From Pelecanus crispus (taxonomy: Eukaryota; Chordata; Aves; Pelecaniformes; Pelecanidae), in assembly GCF_030463565.1 (NCBI RefSeq), contig NC_134643.1:40152221-40216220 (forward strand): 64,000 bases of DNA, given 5' to 3'. Shown here in pieces: positions 23,402 through 35,720 of this stretch. Within the stretch, counting starts at the first letter, position 1; each line of letters starts with the position of its first letter. Made by a program: the position numbers and the translations under genes. The notes under the pieces are model-generated. The model saw only the letters and a list, made by a program, of their open reading frames with translations, was not told where the DNA came from and did no database searches.

Positions 23402-26400
23402 AAGGCATGTGTGGCCTGCCTCCCCCCAAAAAACTCTTGTCTTCTGCAATAAATATACCAGCAAGGTTAGTTCAGATGCTGTACCATTTTGAGTGCTTTT
23501 TTTAAAACATCCTTTTCTGTAAGTGCCAATTCCAATTTTGGACTAGTCACAGTGTAGTGCGTGGCTAACAGCATCTGTCAGGCAGATCCAGTGGCACTGG
23601 TGCATTATTAGTTTTGCATATTGTGGGTCTTGGCATTGAGTGACCCACACATAGACTCAAATTTCCAGACCTCATTTTGGTCAGCTAGGGCAAAAAATGG
23701 TGACAGCCTGGCTTCTCACAGACACATGAAGTCCTCGCTCCCAAAAGTTCAGAGTTGTGCCCAGGTAGGGAATCAATTCATAGTGGATGCTACAAGTACT
23801 CAGTACTTCCAGTTCCAGCCATCCTCCCCAGCAAGGTGCTGTACAGCCCTGACAAAACCTAAAGAAATATCTTGAGCCAGATTGCCGGGGGTGCAGCTCT
23901 GACTTTATAGCTGGAGCGGGAGTGACACTGTCAGAAATGCAAACAATCACCAAGGACAAGGTCCTAGCAAATTTATAGCTTGCACAGTCTAATCTGGTAT
24001 AAATAGTGGTTTGAATGGTTTGAAGGTGGAGTTCTCATCTAGGAAACTGTAAGAAAAACATTGCAATGATGATGACAGCTGTTTGATTAGCTTCCTAGTA
24101 ATACATGAATGCACAGACTTGCTATTATATATATAAAAATACAGAACATATGTAACATATACCATTCTATATATGCTATGAATAACACACTTATTCAGAG
24201 TTAACAATGTGCACAATAGTGTACAAAAGGCATCTCAAAGCACTCAGGTTTGGTTTTATTTGACATCGTAGGCATGTGGCATGACTACCAAGACTCCCTT
24301 TGCAGTCAGTGAAGACAAAAAGGCATTTCTGGGGTCCCTTTCATCTTGCCCTAAAGTAGACCCCAAAAGTAGGCCAAGCAAACTGCACCCCAGAGGTGCC
24401 TCTCTCTTCTTTGACTGCAAAGGGAACCTAGGATGAGTGCAGTAAAGAGGTCAACGCCTGAGTTTAAGGTTTAAAAATAGAGGAGCTAAATTCCACCCAT
24501 GCGGTTCAGATAAGGGAGACAAAGTGAAACAGGTCAGAAAACGTTTGATGTGTTCAGTCTGGTCGGTTATTTTTTAATATCACTGAGTCTGATTTCCAGT
24601 CACTGCGATTTCACAGCACTGTCAGTAAAAGGATGACTAGGGTCCTAAATATGGAAGAGACTTTAATTAGATATTGATACAGCAGGGCTTAGATCTGTGG
24701 AGATCAGAGTCCCTTTGTACCAGACTCTGTGCTAAAAAATGATGGGAGACAACACCAGTCCCAGCCAGCTTATAGACTGAACAGTCAGGAGCTGGGAAGG
24801 GAAGAAACACAGAGAGAAGTTGCTCGCTCATTAATTTTGCATGGGAAGTCAGTGCAACATTGCACCAATGAATGCAGTAAGATGGGGTTGAGGTCTGAAA
24901 GAAATACATATTGCAATTTTTCTGCCAGCCTTGCCCTGCACCTGGCAAGTCCCAGGAAGGATCTGGCCTCTGGGAAGTGAATTTCTTAAGGCTTCCTGGG
25001 GCAAGAGTGGTGGAAGAAGCCTCTTTAACTGAGCCAAGAGACTTCACTGGAGGCAATGTGGCCACGTACTGCAGAAGGGAATGAGATTGATCTGAGCTGG
25101 AGCTGCAGCATGAGTGGCGTGAAAGAAAACCCAAAGGGCAGAGCAAGGAAGGGTTTCTGCGGCTGAACTAAAGCCATGAGGACCGGGTATGACAGCGGGT
25201 GAGGCTGTGAGAAAACAGTGAGGTTTTCAACAACTGCAGTGAGGCTTAGAGAAGACACGGGGACTCGATGAACTTGATGCAGATACCTCTGGGAGCCTGA
25301 AGGAACTAACATAACTAAGGTATGATGTGGCCAGAGCAATTTGAAGGGAGGGTGTTACAGAGGAACAAAACAGTGGCCCTCGGTGGAGCAAGAGGCTACA
25401 TTTTCAGGCAGGTACTGGCCACGATAATGTTGGCTCTGAAAGCCAGAAGAAAAGCAAACACACGCACTGGTGGAGACGCCTCTGCACTTTTGACAGCATT
25501 TCCTTATGCCCTAGGAAGGCTTCAGTTCAAAGCTCAAGCAGAGCTGGGAGGTGCTTGGCTGCCGTGCCGTGCAGCTGTGGGCTCCATGCTGTTCTCAGAG
25601 CTGTGGTACTGTCCCCACTGCCCCTGACTTACCCACTGCCACCAGAAGGGACCAGCGCCCATCCCTGCCACCCTGGCAAGGCTGCTGGGTGCAGTCTACA
25701 CTCCAGCATCTGCTTAGAAATACGAATAAATAGAATAACACCAGCAGAGCAAGCTCCAGGACACCTGCACAGTAAGAGCCCTGTCCAGAGAAAGTGCACT
25801 GAAAGACCTTTCGGTAGAGTAGAGAATTCAATGTTGTATCCCGCATCCTGAGCCAACACTGTAATCACTAATGTTTTAATAAGAAAGGGGTATTAACAGT
25901 GTTTTCTTAATGGGACCATGTGTTGGTGTGGTTTTTTAAGTGGCTGAAAGTGAAATGAAATACATGGGATCTGTTGTGAATATGTAATTATTTTTGTTAG
26001 TGTTGTTTCAGTAAAAAACTAGAATTCAATCCAAATTGTAATTTCTTATTTCTTATTTCTGATTGTGCCATTCAGTTGCAGAACCAAAAAGAAAAAAAAA
26101 ATCTGTTATTTGCACAGGCCTAAATTCTACCCTCCATATGCTGTAGAAAAAGTATAGCTTAAGAGCAGCTTGTTTGATCACTCTCAAATCCCCATCAAAC
26201 ACTTGCTGCCTGGATTAGGGTCTCCCAATATGTAGGAGGTGACTAATTGTCTTTCATTTGTTTTGCAAAGATGCTTGCATTGTTACGTGGAGTTGCCATC
26301 TGTCCATCTTGGAGGCAAGAGTCCCAGAAGATTTTAATCCTCAATGATATAGCTTCAGGTGCCTCTCTAAAAGACAAAGATTGGCCTACTTTCATCCCTG

Positions 26401-28504
26401 TGGTATGCAGGGACTTCTCCATCAAGCGGGATTTGAGTGAAAGACTCACCCTGAACGGCTAGATCACACTTCACCTCCTCTGAGAAGGGGCTGTGTGAAA
26501 GACGGATTCATTCAGTCAGATGGACAAATTTAGAATATCTGACAAATGTAGTTTTAAGTCAGCTGCTTCCTTTTTTCTTCAGTTTCTTATTCCTCCTCTT
26601 AAACCTTTTTTTTTTTTAAAAAAAAGAAAAAAAGACATTGATAATCATGCATAATTTTCCTTTTAAAATGAGAATTTGAAACTCTTCATTTTGAAGATGC
26701 CTAGGTAAGGTATTTAGACTTACTGGAAATTTCCCTTCTTTTTTTTTAGTCAAGAGCAATTAGCTAAACTGGAACCAAATTAATGAATAATATCCATTCC
26801 AACAGAACGAGCATTTTTCACCAAATGTTACGCATACATATGCACACACAAAGTCCAGTGAATCCCCAAAGCTACTGGTTTATATAAGGCATATTTCCCT
26901 TCCTTCACTTCTGCATGGATGACTGCACATAGGGGATTTTTTTTTGTAACTGGGATAATAATTAGAAGTAGCCTTCATCTGCATGCTTTGTGACCTTTGC
27001 AGTCAGCACTACAATAAGCGGGGATGTGGTTTACGGCAGCTGCTGAGCACGACCTCCTGTTTGTAGTTTACAGGCATCGGTGCGGACCCTGGACTCCGAG
27101 ATTAAAACCTGCCGGGCTGGTTAGCTCAGCCTCCCCAGCTTTCCGGGTTCAGGCAACCTCGCTGTAACCAGCACCACCTACCCAGCAGAATAAACTCCAA
27201 TTTAAAAAACAAAAGGAAAGTCACTCACAGGAGCGATGAGGAGATCCAAGGCCGTCCACAAGACACCAGTTTAAATCTGGCCTGGGCTGGCAGTGACCAA
27301 AAAGCCACCACCATCTGACAGCTGTCCCTGGCGCAGGCGAGGGGGATTAGCTGTGTCAGCCTGGCTGGCTGATGGGCTAGCCAGATGGGCCCGGGGGCAG
27401 CCCCTCAGCACCGCCAACCCAGCCGGACCCCGAAGTCTCGCCCTGGCCGGTGCCCTCTGAAGCATCAAGGGGGGGTCAGAGAAACTACACCATGTGCCCC
27501 TGTCCCAGATCTCAGCCTGGGTGAATTCAGATGCTGAAAGGTACGTTTGTGAAGCGGTGGGGAAAAAAAATGGAATAAAGCAACAACAGAAGATCTCTCT
27601 GTGGGAAAGATGAGGCAGAGGGAGGATGATAAGAAAACTTTAATACTGCCTAATGGACAAATTATTATTGCCCAAGCATTAGCCCTGAAAAAGTACATTG
27701 CTACCCTGTCACCTTGGTAAAGCAGCACGTGCCCTAATTCATGAAGGCACAATCAGTACCTACCAGTACAGGATCGAAAAGGTATGAAACATGAAAAGGT
27801 TGACTGAATTTGCTGATAAATCTTCAACTGGGGCAAATCGGGTAGAAATCAGGCCATTGGCAAAATTCTGGTTGACTTAAATTAGTCAGTTCAACTACAG
27901 CCTTTAAAATGGACTTTGCTGAAGTTGTCTGGCTTATAAACCAGCATCCAAATCGCCCATATGCTTCTGCCACAGCAGAACGAAAGGTCTAGAAGCAGAA
28001 AGCAGCACCTTCTGTGCTGTTATAATGCAGAACTGGAACAGCAAAGCCCGGCTGTCTCTCAGCCGAGCAATGCCAGCCCATCACCACTGCCCCTGGGCAC
28101 CAGCACTGCCCATCCATGGCAGTGGGAAGCTGCTGTCATGTGGAGGAATAGCGACAGAGCTGCTCTAAGCTGTGCCTCAGGACCACCCTGGGGACCAGAC
28201 GATCAAGCTGCTCCAAATCCCGCCTGGCGCTCCCATCCCTCACACTGAGCTGTGACAGAAGGCCCAGGGGTAGACCACGTACATAGGGTGCTCAGAGCAG
28301 GTAGCTGGAAGAAGGCTGCCCAGTTCTCCTCCAGCATTGCCCCCCTCTAAAGATCTCATTCCTCTGTGCCTCAATTTACTCACCTGGGCGTAAGAATATT
28401 TAGCTCCCTCTAAGGGTTACTGGCAGAAGGATTTCATATTTACACAGTGTTGAGAAAAGTGTTACAAAATGCTTTTCAATGAGCAGCTGGAATGGCATCC
28501 ATTT
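23402..28504. other. Intergenic, no gene seen
   Basis: No recognisable exon, RNA or further transposon is present. Frames such as the 159-codon one on - (24,667-25,146) show no family features. Poly-A/T and TA-rich patches occur near 24,126-24,140 and 26,600-26,630. A mildly CpG-enriched, GC-richer patch lies at about 27,060-27,470. Confidence 0.55.
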
Positions 28505-28582
28505 CATAGAATCATAGAATCATAGAGTGCTTTGGGTTGGAAGGGACCTTTAGAGATCATCTAGCCCAACTCCCCTGCAGTG
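28505..28582 (-). mobile_element. CR1 LINE 3' tail, strongly truncated
   Basis: The + strand reads CATAGAATCATAGAATCATAG, then GGGTTGGAAGGGACCTTTAGAGATCATCTAGCCCAAC in broken form. This is the reverse complement of the CR1 3' end with its 8-bp tail repeats. Only about 78 bp remain, typical of early termination of reverse transcription. Confidence 0.92.
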
Positions 28583-31500
28583 ATTTCAGATCTGCTTATT
28601 TTCTCTCGTGGCCTTCTGGAGAGTTATATGACAATTTAGTATTACCCATGACACCTGGCAGTGTTAAGCCAATTCTCATTTTATTCAGGGTTGATCACAG
28701 AGTTTGCAGGGGCCCAAGGTGGAGCAGAGCTCTGGGCTGCCAGGAGCGATGGAGTTCAGCCAGGTTCTGAGTCACAGCCAGAGAGAAAGATCAAACTCCA
28801 GCTCACGAAATACCAAATCAGTGCAGGGCTTTGAGGTCCTTCCAGAGCATGAGCCCTAACGCAACCGCTTGCGTTGCTTTTACTTCCAACCTGTCCTGCT
28901 CACTGTCATACAGATCATTTGGAGGAACAACATCTGAGATGTGGCGTTCTAAATAAACTCAATAGCACAGCTTCAACCTTAACAGGGTTGAGGGTAGTGT
29001 ACTATTCCTCGTGCTTTAGCCATACTCTTATTATAAAGACATTTACTTGGTCCCCTGGAGAGAACATGATCAAGTTCTACTCCGAGATACTCAGTAAATG
29101 TGACAATGCTAAATGTAAGGGGTTTCAGCCAAGAATAAAGCCAGCTTTAAGCATGGCAGGAGGAGAGAGAGAATGAAGGGGAGAGAGAGAACAAATTTAT
29201 TACTACAGCTGATCACATATGCTGTCTCGGAGGAGATACTATGAAAGACATGGAACATCATTTGCACTAATTAGAAGAACAGTATCACCCCAATGTATAA
29301 ATATTTTAGATTTCAACACATGTACTGCAGAGGTCATCAGCAGAAGGCCTAAAGACAGGAGTGTATCACAAGTGGAAGCAGCTGTTTGTGCTCTGATTTT
29401 CCCTGTAGATAATATAAATGACACTGATAGATTGAGCACCCTTCAGGGAAACCTTTCAAGAACAATTTAAAAGACAGAAGGAGAGAAGAAGAGGATGATC
29501 TCTAAGACAGTGAACGAGTGCAGAAGGGAAAGCTTACTGTTACCTGGGAACACGTAAGGGCCAGAAGGGGTTACTGAGGCTGTCCTTTAGCAGGTACACG
29601 TCAAGCAACAGAAAATTAATGTGCTCCTTGGCATCTCCCCCCTCTCTGCAAGTCATTATTTCTGCCTGCTGCTGATCAGAACTGCCTGTTTCAGGTCTTC
29701 CCCTTGGCACAGCCTGTTCCGTATTTTCAATTTCCCTTCGGTAAAGCACTTCTATCCAGCTTCCTTAGCACCACTTCTCACCTAAACGTCAGTCACTAAC
29801 CCCTCTTTTTGAACGATCTGTTTGGTAATTGATAGCGCTGTACCGGTAAAATGAGCTTCTCCCTGCCAAATACAGCGACTGTTAATTCAGGACAGTTGTC
29901 ATCTCTTTAATGAAAATTCCACCGGGCTCCACAGGAACCTTTGCTGGTCTCTGTGGATTATTCTTGCTTCTATTATTTTCTGCTGGAAGACCAATCTGCA
30001 AAGACTAATTTTAAATGGATTACTTGTTTTACAATCTGATTTCCAGTTGAAATTAGTAGGAAAGAAGTTGCACAGCTCTCAGCTGGAATTTCCTGTGGGA
30101 CACTCAACCACTTCAGCTCTAGAGTCTATTTCTAGCTAATCCTGTGGAGTGGATTTGATTTTACAAAGATTTGCCCAGCAAAATAGAGGAGAGATGCAAG
30201 AGGTCAAGTTTTTGCCACACACATTTCTCAGTTATGTTTGTCCCCCAGAGGCTCATATCATCCTCTGAGTTCCTGCTTCCAGCTGAGCCTGTTGCTCCAT
30301 AAAAAACAATACACTAACCTTGGAGGGGGAAGTAGTTTATAACTAGGGAGGGAAATGGGTATCAGACTAAACAAATTGCTGACTCAGGCTCTACAGCTGT
30401 CTTGGCTATATTCTTTACAAGACCAGTCATTAATTAGCTGTCTTGGCCCAACAAAACACCTAAAGAAGCTGATACTGAAGGTGCGTGGTGAGAACATCGA
30501 GCTTCCACCCCGGGCTCAGTGTCTGACAGGAGCTGCCCTGTCCTGCCAGCAGCGCTCGTACAGCAGGCACGAAGAGCTTTGTAAAGCAACATTTGCTGAA
30601 CGTGCACGGAGGATACTGGTGCATCCAGAGAGTTCGGCGCTTATCTGATAGTGCACTGTGCACTGCGTCCCCTGGGTGTTACAGTACATGGAAGCTCTCT
30701 TCCTTCTACCTTACTTATCGTAACACGAACACACTGCCCTAGATACAGTGTTCTGCATGGCACGGCGCTGCCAGCTACCACAGATTTAGACATTGCAGAG
30801 GTGAAAGCAAAAAAGCCTGAGAAATTGAACTGTCTGGAACTGGGAGCTGAACCTAGGAAAGAGGGCTGGGAAATAATTGCCTGGGGTATCTGTTTTGGTA
30901 GTTAGAGTTCCCCCAAACAGCACGGCACCCAACTCCTTGGATGGAGGAAGTTTTGTTTGTTTCACCAGTGCTAAAAGAGACCACAAGTCTTTCTAAATCA
31001 CAGAAAACCACAGAAAATAAAACTGGAAGTATGAGGAATAACCATGTGATTTCTAGCAGGTGTTTGTCTCATGGGTTCTTAAAGAGTTCAGATGATGGAA
31101 ATTGCACAATCTAGTCCAACACTAAATTACTCTTAAGATGAGACAGTTTGGTTCTGTATAATGTGATCTTTTTTGTTGCACATTAAGATTATTTCCTTGT
31201 CTATTCTTCTTTTTTAACAGTGCATATGGACATTAGGTCATTCCTTTTCTCTTTGCTGCAACTGATGGAAAATCTTCTGTTCTCTAAGTAAAAAATAAAA
31301 AAAATTCTGAACAGATATTCCCTGTGTGCCTTTTTACCCCCCACAAATTGTGAAGAAAAATATATCAATTAATACATTTATTTGTAGACATAGGCTTGCT
31401 TTGCAAATGGGGCAGGTCAAGCATACATCGCCTGCCTCAGCTGACAGCAGCTGGAGAAGCAGCAGTAATCTGACCACCTTTCATCATGTGAAATTAGGTT

Positions 31501-34500
31501 GTTTGGACTGGATTAGATCAGATTTGCTCCGATCCATCTCGGCTGTTACTCACCACTTTGTGTTCTTTGAGATGGTCACAAAGAGTCTGATTGTTCATTT
31601 TTTCCAGCTTGACAATTCAGTGGCTTGCTTGCCCCTTTGAGTAGGTGTTAGCCTTGCCCCCTTTCAGTCTCGTGGATGCTTGCTGCTCCGCCACAATTCT
31701 TTCAGAACAATTGAAAGCAGCTTTAAGGCTGTCTCAGCCACCTCCTTCACTATTCTGGGGCGGATTTCACCAGGCACAGGCAATCTGAACACATCTAGTC
31801 TATCCAATTGCTTTCTAACCTGTCATTTTCCTATTCCAATTCCAGTTGCTGCTGTTCTTTTTTTTTTTTTTTTTTTAACTGCTGGCATTAATAGTATCAG
31901 TCAGTTGAACAAGCGACCTCTTTTAATTTCACTTAAATTTCGCCTTCTTCAGTGTACTGTCAAAATATCAGCCGTGTAATCCAACAGTCTAACACCCAGG
32001 CCTCTAAACTGAATAGTGACCAAGTTTTTGGTTGTTTGGTGCTGAGACCTGAAATACAGCCATGCACCAATCATTTGAACTATGAGCCTCAGATAGCTGT
32101 CCTGAAGCTAAACTTAAACAGGTGTTAACCTGATGTTCCTTGACTTATTGCACACCTATAAAACACTTCAAGAGTTCACGGAGTGCCATATGGCTAGACA
32201 GCGAGTTCAGAGGGGGTCATACTGGCAGCTTCCATCCCAAGCAGCCTGTCAGGGTCCAACAATTAAGCCCATCTAAGGTTTCCCATGTTTAAGCCCTGAA
32301 AAAATCCAAATGTACGGCTATCATAACTAATCCTTTTTCTTCTTCACTGGCAATCTATGTGCCTTGTATCTGCTGACCTTCCCCAAGGCAAGGGTTTCCT
32401 GCAGAGGACACACAGTGTTTTCCTGTCCACAGTATGAGGCATGCCTGTGTCTCCTGACTCTGGGTTGTCTTTGACCCTTGAGTCCTCCAGGCCATAGAGA
32501 TTCCTGGAAAGATTGTTTTATTAGAGTTCTCACCACAGTTTCCCTTCACGACCTTATGTCATTACCTTGCAATTTTTTGGCACCTTCAGATTTCTCATAC
32601 CTGAAAGCAGAAGCATTCAAAATATCACCCAGATATCACCACTGTCTCTCTCTGACACGGTGTTCTTTATTATCACCAGTACTGCTTTATCTGGTTTACT
32701 TGCATTGTAAGAGCACAAGCCTTGTTCATAACCAGGATCCCCTCCTCCTGAGTGGGTGCTAAAAACACCTGTGAGAAGCTATCGTTTTCTCCCTCCCTCA
32801 GGGCTTCTAAATGACCTTGAAAAAGGCGAGCATCTGACAAATGTGGAGCGGGTAGAGAAACAAGACAGGAGAATTGATTGTGTAAGTTAACTATAGGCAC
32901 AGGGTGTGGCTCCTAATTGTTTGAAAACCTTAAAAGCATCGGCGGAAAGGTCACCTGAACTATCGCTGATTCTCATTAGCAGATTCTTTTTAATTATTTA
33001 CAAAAGTGGATTGGACACAAAAAAGAGGGGCTAGCAGCCATCTGGTTTGGGCTCTGGGTGTGATAGCTGTAACAAAGTCACAGGGAGCTTTGCAGAGAAA
33101 CTCAGACAAAAGGGCACTCATGGCTGGCAGCCCATTTAAAATACAGATGGCAGATGCAAAAGGAAAAACATGCTGATGAACAAGAGCGAGTAAGGAGAGA
33201 GGAGCAGAACTGCGGAGCATCTCAATGGTGCGATCAAGGTGCACTATTCAGGACAAGCCTGCACTGCAAGCGTTCAAACACACAACTTTCTGCCCCCTGC
33301 ACAGGGTACTTTGGAAGTCAAGTATAGAGTTGCCTATTACGCTGGGCTCCCCTGCTTGTTCTGTTTTAAGAAGGCAGAACTATGTCCCAGTTACTAAACT
33401 GCAACCCTATAGACTCTTATTGCCAAAAGGGAGTGTCTCTTCTGATGACAGGGCTGCTTTGGAGGTAACAGGAATGAGTCATTTGATTCATTGGGGCTTT
33501 TTTGAAGATGCATGAAATCATCAGTTATGATAGGGTCATATCTGCAAGCTCTAGGTTATACCCAGGAAAGCTGAATTGATCTTTTTAAAACCGATGTTTA
33601 CTTCTTCTTCTGCCCTTGGTAGCTAAAGGGCCCTGGTATAGGCTTTTAATAAGTTGTCTTGAGCAAGTCCTAGTCTGTCTTGGGATTTTGGCCAATGAAA
33701 AGAGATACTGATCATGATCTTAATTGTTTCTACACAAGGGATTTTATATGGAAACCTTGACGCTAGTGGATTAAGATCCAGTGGAGACAAGACTCAGGAT
33801 TGTGCAGCCAAGGGAAAAACACAGGCAGTTTCCCCAGTGTAGTCATCCCTTCAGAGATCAGGCTTCTAACATTAAGTCATTTCTTGTTTCTGAAATAGTA
33901 GATACTTTTTGGGCAGCATTCCTGCTATCCAAGGAAAGGAAAAGGTTGTTGCCAGTATTCTGGCTGAATTAAAATGGGATTGGCACAAAAGTTAGGTTGA
34001 AATGACCTATGCAGATAACTTGATTTGGCAGAGAATAAGGTGCTGTTTATAGTCACAGTAAGAAGCGTGAGAATGCAGGGGTGGAGCTACTCAGTGGATT
34101 TGTAGAGATGTGGGAGAGCAAAAGCAAGAAATGCAAGAGAAGGAGACTTGCCTCTTGCCAGCCTCAGGCAAGGAGTCAAGCTTGTGAGCGAGCAGCCTAG
34201 AGGACAGAGCTGCTGAGAACACCCAGCCTCCTGCACAAAGAAATGCTCATCTGTGTTCCTCCTCCTTTCCCACAGCACAGCAATGCCTGTGAAAAATTAC
34301 AGTGTCTTGGCCACAGCACAACAATTTTAAAGCTGCATTTAACACACTTGTAATATATTCAGCTTGGCTTTTTTTTCCACCTAGTAGTGAGTGTTCTTAA
34401 AAGCCTGGGACCCCAGAAACTATCTGCATTAATTCTTCTTGAAGGTCATTATCTTTAGGAATACTTTATTTTTAAAACATATTTTGCCAGCAGCAGTAGG

Positions 34501-35179
34501 GTTTGGAGCCTCTCTGCGCTGCCCACAGGTATGAAAAGCCAAGCCCTGCCTCAAAGAATGTAAGGACTGAGAGAGATACATGACATGGAAAGAGTTTGGA
34601 AAAATCAGCTACAGCCAAGTCTGTACGATGCAAACATACGTACTCACATGCAAAAGTGTAATTTTCCTCCAATAAAGATTTGAAACAGGCAGATAGAACT
34701 GGCGTGCCACGCCTGCACTTCAAACAAGCACGCTGACACGCCATGTGGAGGGAAACAAGAGAACCAGGATGTCAGTTGTTTCCATGCGAGAGTGTTTACA
34801 TATACATATAGATATATATATGAACACATGGAAAAAAATATATACACACATTTATATATGTGAGCACGTGTCTGTGTACATATTTATATGTAAGCAGATA
34901 TTTTCAGTCCCCTGAGCCATGAGCGAATTGCTGGTTGTGACGCCCAAGGGCAACAGGGAGTTTCAGAGGCAGGAGGAGCCGTCCTGCGTGGCAAAGCCAG
35001 CTGCTGGAGGAGGAGCTGGCAAAGGGGTGAGCACGGCGTGGCAGCTGCTGGGGACAGGAGTAGGAGGCTGCAGCAAGAGCTGTGCAAATTCCTCACTTGG
35101 CATTCCTGGCTGGGCAGGGAGAAGTGGAAAAGCACTTTTTTGCCCAAAGTAGAAGCTTGGTGGACTTCATTACCTCTCG
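28583..35179. other. Intergenic, no gene seen
   Basis: No exon, RNA gene or clear transposon was recognised. A run of 19 T lies at 31,858-31,876. A TA/CA-rich microsatellite-like stretch lies at about 34,797-34,892. Confidence 0.55.
34797..34892. repeat. TA/CA-rich low-complexity tract
   Basis: Imperfect ATATAC, TATATA and TGTGTA units alternate over about 95 bp with short interruptions. It is a decayed dinucleotide microsatellite. Confidence 0.7.
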
Positions 35180-35720
35180 ACTATGTCACTAGGGGAGAGC
35201 AATGAGAGAAGGAGCAAATTGAAACATAGACAAGAGCAAGATGACAACAAAATCAAAGAGCTTTTCTGTTGTAGAATGAAAGGACAGGGAAACCAACAAC
35301 AGGGATCATACTGAGGGGATGATGGGGTTGGCAGGATGTGGAAGGAAGATGATATGATCAGGCATGGTTTATATGAGTCAGACAAAAATAATAGAGGTAT
35401 TACAGCACAGAAAAGATGCGGCCGGTGAACCCATGCTAGTGGAGTTTTCAGTTCAGCTGCCCATCTTTCCCTCCTCCTGATTTATTTTCATTAAAAGAAT
35501 CAAAAGAATCCTGTGGGGAGGAGCAAGGGAATGGGAAGTGTTATAGTTTCTCGCCAGAGCCATACTGCAGCAATGGCATGGACAACTGTGGTAAAAAAGG
35601 AGAAGGAAAAAAAAATGCACAGAGGAACAGACCTGATGAAAGACAAAGAGTGAAGAAGGTGTGAGAAGAGCAGAGGGAATGTGGAAAGTCAACATAAGAG
35701 AGAGAGAGGAGGACACCTGC
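35180..35720. other. Purine-rich, strand-asymmetric stretch
   Basis: The + strand is dominated by A and G, with GAGA, AGGA and AAGA words (for example GAGAGAGAGAGGAGGACACC near 35,700) and few pyrimidine runs. The complementary strand is correspondingly CT-rich and keeps Ser/Leu/Phe-rich frames open (35,453-35,846 on -), which are composition artefacts. I do not recognise a transposon. Confidence 0.5.
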
